Assembly: GCA_016758965.1 (NCBI GenBank)
Contig: JAEPRB010000069.1
Span: 62,001-126,000, forward strand
Direction: 5' to 3'
Source: Circinella minor
Taxonomy: Eukaryota > Mucoromycota > Mucoromycetes > Mucorales > Lichtheimiaceae
Length of the DNA: 64,000 nt
The notes under the pieces were generated by a model that did no database searches, was not told where the DNA came from, and saw nothing but the letters and a program-made list of their open reading frames with translations. This document shows positions 1 through 10,986 of the stretch, in pieces. Made by a program: the position numbers and the translations under genes. The first letter of the stretch is position 1, and the number at the start of each line of letters is the position of its first letter.

Positions 1-687
1 CGTATCGTGTTGTTCTTGTTTTTTTTTACCATTAACTTCCTTCTTTCTTCTACCCATCCCGGCTCTCCACCAAACAGGTGGTGATGATGATCGCTGTCCT
101 CTTGTATTCGGAACAAGTGACGGTACTGGACTAACGGAATATGAACGGATGCTAAGGCTATCTTGACGCATTCTTCTTGGAGAAGGACTACGTGCCTGTT
201 GTTCAGTTGATGGTATAAAGACTGTATCATTATGATAAGGAAATGGTAGAGGTGGGGCATCAATGACAACGTTGTCTGTTTCTCGACGTGACATAGCACT
301 GTATCTATGATTATCAAAATCCTCGTCTTTTCTTCTTTGTTGTTGTTCATTACCACTACTCCAGCCTGTATCTGTTGAACCAAGACTACTTACGGGCGAT
401 GGTGACATAAGTGATGATGAGGTGACTGATGATGACTGTTCCACTCGACCTTTTCTTTTTTGAGCCCGTATATATTCCATTTGCATTGAAGTTCGATATC
501 GACCCATTAGCTCCTTCTTGGCTAATTCGACCGGAGTGTTATGATGCATGGTAGAATGACGCACAAGATTTTCATGTGTCAATGGTGTTGGAGGTCGTTC
601 ATGGACAGAAAAGTTTACATGATCATAACACTGATCATAATGGTAAGAAGTAGGATATACTTCATTTATTGATGAAATATTTGGCAT
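1..687 (-). CDS. Ser/Pro-rich protein of unknown function, 3' end beyond window
   Basis: An open frame runs on the minus strand from an ATG at 687 to the window edge (about 229 codons) without a stop, so the protein is truncated at its C-terminus. I do not recognise a family. The N-terminal third holds an ordinary-looking stretch (TPVELAKKELMGRYRTSMQM); the rest is Ser-, Pro-, Gln- and Arg-rich, with SPSPRRMRQDS-like and RRKKEVNGKKKQ basic segments, and looks disordered. A further in-frame ATG at 750 would add a hydrophobic signal-like leader (FPLFLVFCFVLSS), but that stretch is pyrimidine-rich DNA like the 5' leaders of neighbouring genes, so I prefer 687. If 750 is right the protein could enter the secretory pathway. 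Codon use is compatible with coding; function is open. Confidence 0.6.
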   Translation of the reverse strand, partial: MPNISSINEVYPTSYHYDQCYDHVNFSVHERPPTPLTHENLVRHSTMHHNTPVELAKKELMGRYRTSMQMEYIRAQKRKGRVEQSSSVTSSSLMSPSPVSSLGSTDTGWSSGNEQQQRRKDEDFDNHRYSAMSRRETDNVVIDAPPLPFPYHNDTVFIPSTEQQARSPSPRRMRQDSLSIRSYSVSPVPSLVPNTRGQRSSSPPVWWRAGMGRRKKEVNGKKKQEQHDT

Positions 688-1078
688 ATTTGACGAAAGA
701 ACAAAACAAAAAACAAGAAAGAGAGGAAATGAAGAAAGAGTAAAATCCATAAAAATACTCGGAAGAATAAACAATTTATGGTTTTTTTTCTTGTTTTGAC
801 AACAAGATAATAATTGAAATATTATTATTATTAGTTACTATTATCAAACGATACCTTATACAATTGTTTCTTATTATGTTACGATGACGGGATTTATTTT
901 GTACGCTTTGAGGATTTCAAACAATAAACTGTCGTCAAATTAAAATAAGAAAAGTTTGAGTTCTTAAACTTTTTTAGTTAATGCAGATCTATTTACTTTT
1001 TTTTTTTTTTACTTTTTTACTCTTGATAATAATAATAATAACAATAACAATATAATAATAATATACAAATAAAACTTT
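688..1078. other. Spacer between TRAP1 3' end and the Ser-rich gene
   Basis: AT-rich with poly-T tracts near 1000 and an ATA/ACA-rich stretch at 1026-1060. It should hold the 5' leader of the minus-strand gene at 1-687 and the 3' end of TRAP1. No separate gene seen. Confidence 0.6.
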
Positions 1079-4060
1079 TTATGCAGACACCTTCTTATCC
1101 TGTTCAACTGCCTTATTTACACTGAACTCTAACAATTTGTTCAAACGAGAAATCATTGAACGAGGATCATCAAGAACACCTGCAGCACACAATGCGTTAT
1201 CATAGACCTGAGATAATAATTTTATAAATTAAAAATTAATGTTAATTATGTTAACATAGCTGAAAAAAAAGGAAAACCACTCTTTCTTTCACGAAATAAA
1301 AAAAAAATGTTTTGGACTTTACCTGTTCAGCAACCATCTTGGCTAAAGCAGGATCTTGATTACGGATTTGGAATAAACCGCGCATAACTCCATGGTCTGG
1401 GTTGATTTCAAGACGCGCTGGCATAGGAGGAAGTTCATCCATACGAGCAGATCCTTCCATCATTTGCATCATTTTTCTCATTGCTGGACTTTCGTGTTCC
1501 AATACTATTCAAAACCATAACAACAAAAAATAAATAAGTTTTTTGTTTTCTTACATTTGATTTATTTCTTACTCCTCCGCCCCCCGATCTTTCTTTCTCT
1601 CTCTTTATCTATTTCTACCTATCTACAATTGTGTATACTTACCAATAGCTGGGAAATTATCTAATCGTCGAGAAATATCAACTTGTTTCACAACATCTGG
1701 ACCCAATGTTTCTTCCACCCACTTGGCCAAATCCTTTGCTTCAGTTTCTGACAAAGCAGATTGAGCAGCATCACCTTCTAAAGCTTGTTGTAAAAGTGGA
1801 TCCGTAGCAGCTTCGGGTGAATCAGCCGAGATAAGATCAATACCTTGAAATTCGCGTAAATGGTTGACAACAAATTCATCTACTGTCTCATACAAATAAA
1901 GTAACTCAACGCCCTTCTTTTTAAACATTTCCGTATAAGGACTTTCTTCAGCATAACGACGTTTGGGTGTCAACAAGTAATAAATACGTTTTTGCTCTTC
2001 TTGTTTACGATCTGTATAATCTTGTAAACTGATCATTTCACCAGCTTTGGTCTTGGAAGTTTCAAATCTCAAAAGTTTAGCAATATCCTTTTTATACATA
2101 GAGTCGGTACATACACCTTCCTTGATAAACTGTCCAAAGTCCAAAAAGAATTCATTGTATTTGACAGGATCACGTTTGGATTCGCTTTCTAACCAGCCTA
2201 AAGCACGGCGGGTCATGACAATACGTAAACGAGACAAGATGTTATCTTGGAGTAATTCACGAGATACATTCAATGGGATATCTTCAGAATCAACAACACC
2301 TTTGACGAATCTTAACCAATCTGGTAAAAGACCCTTGGATTTGGGTTGAATCAATACTTTGCGGGAATATAAAGAAACACCGGGTTCGGTACGTTCACCC
2401 AATGATTCCATATGTTTTTCAGGTACATAAAGAACAGAAGCGATGGAAAGAGGTGCATCCGTTTTGAAATGAAGAGTGTATTGTGGATCATCCCAAGCAT
2501 TGGCAATAAAACGATAAAATTCTCGATGTTGATCAGCAGTAACACTATTCTTTTCCTTGGTCCACAAGGGTTCTACAGTGTTCACTTCCTGATCATTGAG
2601 ATAAATAGGGAAGCCAACAAAACTATTTATAATTTATATATATATACAAAAAAAGTTTAGTACCACATCCCCCTTTATCCATAACAATTCCATTATCATT
2701 TATACTTGAAAAGAATCCTTACTTTGAGTATTTCTTAATAATAGCATCTACTTCAAGATGAGAACCATATGATTTACAATCATCACGAAGCTCAATGACA
2801 ATCTTAGTACCAACAGCAACATTATCAGCTTCTGCTACTGTATAAGAGCCATGACCATCGGTGGTCCAACAGTAACCCTTGGATCCGGGTTTTGCTGAAC
2901 GTGTATATACAGTGATTTTTTCACCAACCATGAACTATCAAACAAATTATACTTAATTAGCAAACATAATCACTCTTTCATTATTCTTATTATTCCAATG
3001 GATGATACATTACTGTAGAATAAAAACCGACACCGAATTGACCAATAATACTATCTTTTGCACTAGCTGATCCTTCTTTTTCGATCTTTTCCAAAAAGCT
3101 TTTGGATCCAGAACGAGCAATTGTACCCAAATTTTCATTAATTTCATCCAAAGTCATACCAATACCATAATCCTAGTAATAAAATATATGTTATATATCT
3201 CCCATAATTTTTTAATTTTAGATATTTTGTTGTCATTTGTAAATAATGAATCGTCTGTTTTACCTGAATAATAAATTGCTTTTTTTCTTTATCAGCATAT
3301 ATACGAATTTCTAATGGTTTGCCGCTTTCCAATGATGAATCGAGATTTTGAGAATGACGAAGCTTTTCCAAGGCATCAGCAGCATTTGAGATAAGTTCTC
3401 TGTGATTAGTTTTGCACACAATGAAAAGTTAGTTTGATTTATAACACATAGAAACTCAAATATTGTCTTAAAAAAACATCCAATAAACTATGTATTACCG
3501 AACGAAAATCTAGAGATAAATGTTTAAATATGTCAAATTAACTTATTCATTGATATTTATCTAATATATATATAGTATAGCTTTTTTCTTATTAATTTTA
3601 CCTCTTTCTCAGAATACAAAGAGTTAGCTACAATATTCAAGAGTCGTTTCGTTTCCGTTTTAAATTCGTGTACTTCTTCTTTACCAGTTACAACTTCCTC
3701 TTCAGTCTACAAATATAATATATTTAACATGTCAAAAATTAACCCCGTATTTCAAAAGAAGTATATACACACTTACAGAAGTTGAATATAAAAGTCGTTG
3801 AGTTGCCATGGAAGTTGCACAGAGTGCATTGGTTTGAACTATAGGCATTGCCTTAAAAATTGTCAAAAAAATAAAAATAAAGTTAGATCGATCAGGTTCA
3901 CCTTCTCCCCTCTCCAAAGCAAAAAAATAAAAGTAAAAATAAAATAGGTGTATATAATATATACCATTGCACTCTTAGTAGTTTTCCAGTGACGTCTTGC
4001 ATTGGCACGAGCAGCACCAGCAATACGAGTAACTGACGATTGTGACAATTGTCTCAACAT
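1079..4060 (-). CDS. TRAP1: Mitochondrial Hsp90 (TRAP1)
   Basis: ATP-dependent Hsp90-family chaperone of the mitochondrial matrix. Ten exons: 4060-3965, 3851-3777, 3706-3602, 3509-3499, 3399-3264, 3172-3014, 2934-2723, 2622-1643, 1504-1323, 1207-1079; all phases agree and give about 694 aa, the usual TRAP1 length. The N-terminus ([19 protein letters not shown]) is Arg/Ser-rich without acidic residues, as expected of a matrix presequence. GHKL ATPase motifs are visible: [19 protein letters not shown], then DYGIGM and GQFGVGFYS. The middle domain has SRELLQDN and the C-terminal domain follows. TRAP1 rather than cytosolic Hsp90 is supported by the presequence, the short linker and absence of a terminal MEEVD. 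One exon is only 11 nt. The usual D-[TNS]-G-I-G-M motif reads D-Y-G-I-G-M. The Ser-rich gene lies downstream and the SRA1-like gene upstream on the same strand. Confidence 0.97.
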
Positions 4061-4408
4061 TTTTCTTTGGTTGTCTGGGTCGAGAAGAAAAAGAGTGAAA
4101 AGGAACTTTATGGAAAACAAAAAAAAAAAACATCACCGTCCTGGGTACAAAGTGTTCGGATAAATAAATCTGCCGCTATTGTTGATAGGGACAACTATGC
4201 GTTTTTAAATAATATATAATGAGCTCTTCTCTTCTACTGACAAATAGAATCATTGTTTTTTTTTCTCTGTCACTGTATCATTATTATAATTGAGATGTAG
4301 TCGATTCATTTTATATTATTTAAATTAAAATAATGAATTAGATAAATAATAAAAATAAAAAGAGAAGGAAAGGAGGCGAGATGTCTTTTTTTTTTCATTT
4401 AAATTATG
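4061..4408. other. Spacer, TRAP1 promoter side
   Basis: Contains the TRAP1 5' flank and the 3' flank of the SRA1-domain gene. Poly-A and poly-T runs occur around 4120 and 4255. I saw no clear heat-shock element (no good inverted nGAAn/nTTCn series) and no gene. Confidence 0.5.
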
Positions 4409-5250
4409 TTAGGAACTTGTTGCTCTACTATATAAATCAATTAAACGACGAAGTCCAAGAAGCCATCCACCATGTTTTTCATATTCTGTTGTCATAAGCT
4501 TTGTGTGAATTTCTTTTGCTGTATCCCATTCTTTTGATTCCAAAGCTACCGAAAAATAAAAGTCATTGAAATTTTATCAGTATCCAAATCATCCTTATTT
4601 TTTACTAATAAATGTAAATTTACCTTTACTCAAGCTAGCAAGAGGTTGCATGATATGTGGAGGGATTTCATCATTATCTATTTCTTTAAGCATACTATTA
4701 ATTCGTTGTGCAGTATCTGTATAAACTCGTTTATTAGGTCCCGACTATATTTAAAAACATAAAATAAAAGGTATAGATATAGTTATATATTGACTCATTT
4801 ATGTATGGAGTTTCATGAAAGAGGAAAATGAAAGCTATTATCTCCTTACTGTAAAAATAGGCTGACAATAATTTAATACAGCTGTCAAAGATTCTACTAT
4901 TTCGTCATGAGAACTATCATTTTCAAGTTGTTCATCACTTTTCTTTTTAAATATCTATATATAGTTATATATAGAATGGAAAAATTAGAAAAAATCAGTT
5001 ATATATTTTTTAAATAAGATTTACTTTTAAATTAAAGTATGTACCGTACCGTATGTGGAGGATCGTTCTAAAGAGTAATACAAAAAAAAAATAGAATCAA
5101 TAATAATGAATTAAACATTAAATAGCAAGACCCGATGACTTGTATTTTTTAATGTACCCAATGGTTTTCAATGGCTGCGTTTCTGAAATCGACAGAAGGA
5201 CTAGAAGTTGATGGTGGAGTAGATGAAGCAGATGTACTTGGACTAGTCAT
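4409..5250 (-). CDS. SRA1-domain protein (steroid receptor RNA activator family)
   Basis: Small protein of about 157 aa from five exons: 5250-5158, 5067-5050, 4954-4850, 4744-4624, 4545-4409; phases agree throughout. The N-terminus is a Ser/Thr/Pro-rich leader. Exon 2 (18 nt) supplies NDPPHT, completing the W-N-D-P-P motif near the start of SRA1 proteins. The C-terminal half (EWDTAKEIHTKLMTTEY then HGGWLLGLRRLIDLY) matches the helical SRA1 domain, which also ends Sec31 of the COPII coat. The free-standing length and the WNDPP motif fit SRA1 rather than Sec31. Its cellular role in fungi is not established. The gene is on the TRAP1 strand, about 350 nt upstream of TRAP1. Confidence 0.85.
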
Positions 5251-5572
5251 TTAAATATTTATATGGAGATATAAATGTATATATCGGGTTTAAAAAGAAG
5301 TTTTAGTGACACAACGGAACAGGTCAAAAACATGGGGAAGTTCTGATCTGGTTGTCGGAAAATAATATTGTGTACTTGGCAAAGCTCTCCCTATATCAAT
5401 CCAACTTAACCTAAAAAAAAAATACAGAAGTTTTTCTTTGATTCATATATATATTTATATAGATGTAAAGATGTATAATATATAAATGTTTATTATTACA
5501 TTTTATGCAAAAAAGAAAGGAAAAAAGAATGTGTTAATTTATATACAAAAAAAAAGAAGGAGAAGTATATAT
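5251..5572. other. Spacer between SRA1-like and NuiA-like genes
   Basis: AT-rich, with short ATAT runs near 5270-5290 and 5445-5480. No coding frame of note. Confidence 0.5.
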
Positions 5573-6127
5573 TTATGTTTGAACCAACAAACTACGTAAT
5601 CCAGCTAATGCACGTCCACGCCCACTACCACTTGCATTAATAATACCAAGTACTAATACAGTAATCGATCCTTGTCCAAAAAAATAAACTTGTCCACTCT
5701 TATCGTTAAATGCTTCCTTAAACGTTTTATATAATGATTGAAAACCTTTGGCTTGATTATAAGAGTCATTGGTTTCATCCATCATGGGTTCAAAAAATTG
5801 ATCCAAAGTTTTTGTTTTAAAACTAGATAAAGTACTAGCATTTTGATCAACCCATCCCAAATTTATTATCTCTTGAGCAGTAGGTAGGTCAGTCTTTGTC
5901 CAATCAGCACTCACCCATTCAAATGATTCGTCTGATTCTGAAACAAGTATCAAGTCTTTGGATACGTTTTTAATGTTGTTACATGCTGAAGTTAACGTGT
6001 CGAATGAGGTAGCTGTGTCACGGCTTTTTGAACTTGAAATTGATTGTTGTTCTTGTTGTTGTTTTGGCCCGGGATTAATGGTTGGGTTGTTAAGCATGGC
6101 CATGTAATCAGAATCTCCTTTGTCCAT
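5573..6127 (-). CDS. Nuclease A inhibitor-like protein
   Basis: Single-exon gene for 184 aa. The first ~55 residues are low-complexity (QQQEQQS, SSSKSRD). The following ~130 residues resemble the NuiA-like fold: an N-terminal helix, then SESDESFEWVSADW, LDQFFEPMMDE, SLYKTFKEAF and a strand pair around VYFFGQGSITVLVLGI, ending with LAGLRSLLVQT. In cyanobacteria NuiA binds and inhibits the non-specific nuclease NucA; fungal members are uncharacterised, so an inhibitor role is inference. No signal peptide is seen, so a cytosolic or nuclear location is likely. The ATG at 6127 is the first in frame and follows a normal A/T-rich leader. The gene is divergent from the mitochondrial carrier, with 233 nt between start codons. 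Confidence 0.75.
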   Translation of the reverse strand: MDKGDSDYMAMLNNPTINPGPKQQQEQQSISSSKSRDTATSFDTLTSACNNIKNVSKDLILVSESDESFEWVSADWTKTDLPTAQEIINLGWVDQNASTLSSFKTKTLDQFFEPMMDETNDSYNQAKGFQSLYKTFKEAFNDKSGQVYFFGQGSITVLVLGIINASGSGRGRALAGLRSLLVQT

Positions 6128-6360
6128 TTTAATATAACTTTTTTAATTACAGTTTAGTACGTTTTGTTTAGTAATAAGTAATAATAGGTGTTGTAGATAA
6201 GTAAACGTGTCAAAAAAAAAAAGAGAAAGAAAAAGAGAGAGAAATAATGCTAAATATAAGAAAGAAGAACGGAGTTGAAAGCAAATGGCCAAAAGACTTT
6301 ATTGTAAAACTTTCACACGACCTTTTTTTTTTTTTTTTTTTACCTATTCACTCTATACTA

Positions 6361-7391
6361 ATGGATTCGTATTACCTTTTTGCGTCAAGTGTAGCAGCCT
6401 TAACAGCACGAGTAATTACACATCCAAGTATGTAGCTAATGTACGGTTTTTTTTTTGTAAGTTTCTATGCTAACAAAATAATTGACAATCTATTTTATTT
6501 TATTTTACATTTGCAAAAACCTTATTAGTTGACACCATTAAAACTCGACTCCAAGTTAGAAGTACCACAGGAAATGAATACCAACAACTCAAACAAGTAA
6601 TTTTACCACCTGAACAAACAGCCCATAAATTCAGTGGTATATTAAGATCACTTTATCGTGGCTTACCTGTCACTTTATTATTTTCTGTTCCTGCTTTATC
6701 TGTTTATTTAACTTGTTATGAGACAACAAAAGCAAAACTTGCTCTTCATGGAGGATTTTTTGCACGCGATGGTATATTGAATCATTTAACTTCGGGTTGC
6801 TTAGCCGAAGTAGCTGCAGGATTATTATTTACACCCATGGAAGTAATGAAGAATCAATTACAAACAGAGACAGCTTCTATAATGACAGCAAACAATAATA
6901 CCAATAGTAATATGACAGCTACCTCTTTGGCAAACCGTATATGGAAAACTGAAGGAATCAAAGGATTTTTTCGCGGTTATTGGATGGGTTTGGCAGTTTT
7001 TGTACCTCATACAATGACTTATTTTGCTGTTTATGAACAATGTAAATTGGTTTATGCGCATCACTATGATATTGATCATCAAGGTGATTCGGCACAGTTA
7101 CCAATGGGAGCTTATTTATTATGTTCAAGTGTCGCGAGTACAATGGGAATTTTACTTTCTACTCCCTTAGATATTGTTAAAACACGTTGGCAAATTTCAG
7201 CTGCTGACCAAGGTGTTGCTTTTCGATTGGGTCCAATGGATATTGTAAAACGAATGTGGCAACATGAAGGACAATGGCGAGCATTTACTCGAGGTATGGT
7301 TGCAAGAATTGCTTGGGGTATTCCTACAACAGCTATTAGTATGACTGTATTTGAAGCCCTCAAGGATTGGCGAGCCAACCAAAATTTATAA
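6361..7391 (+). CDS. Mitochondrial carrier family (SLC25) protein
   Basis: Two exons, 6361-6427 and 6529-7391, give 309 aa, the usual carrier length. All three repeats carry the signature Px[D/E]xx[K/R]: HPIDTIKTRLQ, TPMEVMKNQLQ and TPLDIVKTRWQ. The GxxxG-type even helices are visible. The first intron interrupts the first signature (HP-I). The second repeat has Glu in place of Asp, which some subfamilies have. Substrate cannot be read safely from the sequence; the short N-terminus and lack of EF hands exclude the calcium-regulated carriers. The start at 6361 is preferred over an upstream in-frame ATG at 6247 because the extra segment is a poly-Phe stretch encoded by a T-run. Expected location is the mitochondrial inner membrane. 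It is divergent from the NuiA-like gene and convergent with the acidic GPI-type gene. Confidence 0.93.
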
Positions 7392-7797
7392 ATTAACTAG
7401 AACTCTTTAATTTTTTTTTACAAAGATGAGAGAGAAATATACATATAAACATACCAAAAAAAAAAAAAAACTCCTCCCCCATCACGCTTACACCCCTTTA
7501 TTTTTATACATCTATTTTGTACATATATATCCTTAAGATTATAGAGCAAAGGGGTCTATATTGTTGTTATAATTATTGTTGTTGATAGAGTATATAATAT
7601 AAATATATATATGTTTATGTATAAGCCTTTTTTTTTTGGTCTTTATTTTTCAAACATATAATTAAGTTATTAAAGTAAAATAGGAGCAAATTTTTGAATG
7701 AATTAAGTGACTTGGGGAATGATATGTATATATGTGTGAGTGGGTGCACTGTGTATAATGGGGAAAAAGGAAGAATGTGACAAGCGGGAATTTTTTT
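7392..7797. other. Convergent 3' spacer
   Basis: Lies between the ends of the carrier (+) and the acidic GPI-type protein (-). Poly-A and poly-T tracts and AATAAA-poor AT sequence; no gene seen. Confidence 0.5.
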
Positions 7798-8976
7798 TTA
7801 GAAAAATGCATTCATAATAGTAGCTACAATGGAAACAGTCGTCAAACCAGCAGTAACTTGAAGTACAGTAGATCCTGAAGTGGAGCTAGAGTGACCAGAT
7901 GCAGCAGATTGTGAAGCAGAAACACTCTTTACTGAAGCAGAGAGCATATGAAGTGTATTTGATGGGACAATACCTGAAGCACTACCTGATCCAGATGGGC
8001 CGGAGGAGGCAGAGCCAGATGCCTTGGCAGCACCACTTGCAGAAATAATAGCACGATTTACTGATTCAGGATTACTATCTTCTTCTTCTTCTTCTTCAAC
8101 ATCTTTTTGCTGATCCTTAGTATCATCATCTGTTTTTTCTTCTGCGGTTTTTTCGTTCTTTTCACTCTTATTTTCTTCGTCTTCGCTTTTTTCGTTCTTT
8201 TCACTCTCACTTTCTTCATCTACATTCTTTTCTTTCTTTTCACTTTTCTTTTCTTCGGCTACTTTCTTTTTCTTAGAGATATTTTCATCACTATCCTCAT
8301 CGTCCTCATCGTCCTCATCTTCTTCATCATCTTCATCTTCTTCTACACTTTTGTTTTTCTTGGCGTCTTTCTTTTTTGAACTTTCGTCATCTTCTTCTTC
8401 TACTTTCTTGTTTTCTTTGACACTCTTACTTTTTGGTTTTTCGTCTTCGTCTTCTTCGTCTTCTACATTAGATTCATCTGTTGCTTTAGCAACTGATGAT
8501 GCAAAATTGTCAGCAATTTTTGTAATAGCAACAAGTCCAGTGGTAGTCATGTTAGTATCTTCACCTTTAACAACTTCTTGTTCGTCATCTTCTTCGCTAC
8601 TTTCTCGAATGTCACCAATTTCTTTTTGATCTTCTTCACTCATAGAATCAGAAGACATCATGACTCGTTGTTCTTGATCTTCTCCTTCTTCTACTTCTCT
8701 TTCTTCATATTCGTTAACTTCCATAGGTCGCATGCGATGAAGTTGGTGAGGATAAGGTTTACTGGCTTGAGGGCGGTATCTAACAATATCATCTACGTTA
8801 CTATACTGCTGTTGTTGCTGACTTACTTCTGCTGCACGGGCTAAATCCAATAATGATTATATTATACTTAGTAAATATTATATTTGGCGTTATACAACTA
8901 TATAAACAAAACTAGATAAATTACCCATCATGACTGTAAGTGCTAACAAAACAATGTACACTTTCTTTGAATGCAT
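7798..8976 (-). CDS. Secreted acidic repeat protein with probable GPI signal
   Basis: Exons 8976-8925 and 8840-7798 give 364 aa. The first exon encodes a clear signal peptide (MHSKKVYIVLLALTVMMARA). The middle, about residues 70-270, is extremely rich in Glu, Asp, Lys and Ser, with runs such as EEDEDDEEDEDD and KKDAKKNKS in imperfect short repeats. A Ser/Ala/Gly-rich region follows, then a C-terminal hydrophobic tail (VLQVTAGLTTVSIVATIMNAFF) typical of GPI attachment. It is therefore probably a wall or plasma-membrane surface protein, possibly cation-binding because of its charge; that is inference. No catalytic domain is seen. The reverse strand carries long open frames only because of the codon composition of the repeats. 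Confidence 0.78.
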
Positions 8977-10474
8977 GGTTATTGATTTACAGTATATTTA
9001 CGATAAGAACTAAGCAGTAGTAGATGTGTTTTCTTTTTGAAAAAAACGAGAGAGAAGAAAAAAATGTGGGAAAAAAAAGAGAACTTTCAAATTGTTTACG
9101 ATGATCTAATGTATTTATAACTGGAATATGTTATTGTTGGGTGTGCTATATTATTAACCTATTAGTTAAGGGAAAAAATACAAAGGAATCTTATGTATAG
9201 CAACAATAGAGAGAATTCCAAGGTTTTTTTTTGTTCATAGTATATGCTATCAAGTAGCGTTAAAATTTGAATTACAACGTTTTGGATTTGCTTGATAATT
9301 TTTTTTATTGCCGTTGACCCATGCTATGGTGACCGGGTGGCGAGACAACATCAACAACAACATTTTTGGTTGGTTTTACAAAAATTTTAAAAAATCGAGC
9401 CCTCAAATTATTGATACAAATAAAAAAAAGATTTTTTTTCGTGTGTCGATCATCTTTTTTTAATCGTTTGTATACTCACATTTTTATTTACAAAGAAAAC
9501 AAAAAACAAGATAAAAATAAGCAGTACTATATATAAATAGTGTTGATTAGTAACCGATCAAAAAAAAAAATAGACCTTTTCAACAGTGGATGGATAATCT
9601 ACTAAGCTAGCATATAACATGAATTTTCCGAACCTGTAAAAATGCTATATATTTTTTTCTCCAAAATGAGTCTATATATTCTTTTACTACTGTTCTTATG
9701 CATAGTACAATAGTCATCTTGCTTTAACGCCGCATTAAAGTTCAGACCTTGGAATGTTTCCAACATTCTGTCACTTGGTCTATCTTTTCCTCTCTCTATT
9801 ATCTATCGTTGGCTAGAATCCATGATATTTCGAATAGTCCTAGTAAGTTCAAACACGGACAATATTTTTTTATATACTCATGCAAGCATATTCCCCACAA
9901 ACAGAGAAAAAAAAAAAAGGTACCATATAAATATTTACGTACTCTAACTTATTCATCAAATTTTCATTTTATTCCTACTCCTGTTATATATATGTTTTGG
10001 TTGTCAATTATGTGTGTGTATGTAATGTGAGCACTAGTTAAAGAACAAAAGTAACCTTTTAAATCAAATACGTATTGTATTTCAAGTCGATCATCTATTC
10101 CCTTATCTCCCTCCACCCCACCTTTTTTTCACCTTATTCATGCAAAATAGAAAGATGACAAATGTAAGAAAAAGGAAATTTATAACCCAAATCCTACGTC
10201 AGCTATTAATTCATCATGATAGAATCATTATATATATGAAAATCATGGATTTTGATTCGCTAGTTTGAAAAATTTGTAAGCGAAAAAAAAAGAATAGGAG
10301 GCAAGGATCTATAAAACTACTCTGTCGGAGTATTTTGCAATATTAATTTTATGAGATGATTGGTTAAAAGACTGCTGACAAAGGATAAGTTTGTTTCGGT
10401 TTCTTGGTTCGATTTTTTGTATATAAACCCGGAAACTAGGAAAAAATAAAAGTTATTTGGTCTCTTTTTTTTAT
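8977..10474. other. Intergenic region, divergent promoters
   Basis: About 1.5 kb between two divergent genes. AT-rich, with many poly-A/T runs. A 93-codon frame at 9749-10030 has no coding character or family match. A TATATAAA sequence near 10420, about 50 nt before the sulfiredoxin start, could be a TATA element. Nothing else recognised. Confidence 0.5.
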
Positions 10475-10986
10475 ATGCAAAGATACTCTCGACAATTAAT
10501 ACGTAAAATGACTACTGGCAGCAGCAAAAATCAAGTGGATAATTTCTCCATTCATGGTCATTCGATTGGTGAGGTATATAATATTCCAATGACAGCCATC
10601 AATCGACCTATTCCATCAATTCTTGATAGAGAGAAAGTAGAAGGAATGAAAAAAGCAATGCAAACAGAAGAACAAAAAGATGATTTGACACCTATTGTAA
10701 GTTTAAATTTTTAATTAATAAAGGATTCAAACAACGACTTTATTTTAATTACTATTGCACTAAAGCTGAAACATCAACCCCTTTTTATTTAATTTTACTT
10801 AACTGATAGGACGTACACCACGTTCAATATAAAGGCGAAGACTATTATTTTGCTTTTGGTGGTTGTCACCGCTGGGCTGCTCATAAAGAACTTGGAAAAG
10901 AAAAAATTCGTGGAAAACTTATTAATACACCTCCTTCTATGATAAAGAATTACCTTGGTGCATCTTCACCATTTAAAGATGTGTAA
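10475..10986 (+). CDS. SRX1: Sulfiredoxin
   Basis: Exons 10475-10696 and 10810-10986 give 132 aa. Sulfiredoxin reduces cysteine-sulfinic acid in over-oxidised 2-Cys peroxiredoxins using ATP. The catalytic signature FGGCHR is present (FAFGGCHRWAAH), preceded by the conserved NRPIPSILDREKV segment and followed by IRGKLINTPP and YLGAS. The extra segment found in yeast Srx1 between these blocks is absent, so the core is short, as in animals. Two in-frame starts exist: ATG 10475 adds MQRYSRQLIRK, basic and mitochondria-like, while ATG 10508 gives a 121-aa form. Either or both may be used. Expression is expected to respond to peroxide, but I saw no convincing AP-1 site. Confidence 0.95.

Noticed and set aside
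6247..6360. Upstream start for the mitochondrial carrier
   Set aside because: The added 38 residues include a poly-Phe stretch from a T-run; carriers of this type start close to the first helix.
8107..8844. Long plus-strand frames opposite the acidic GPI-type gene
   Set aside because: They read Phe/Leu/Ser/Ile runs that are the reverse complement of Glu/Asp/Lys repeat codons; the minus-strand gene explains them.
9749..10030. 93-codon frame in the sulfiredoxin upstream region
   Set aside because: Low-complexity, no family resemblance, no splice context; likely chance.
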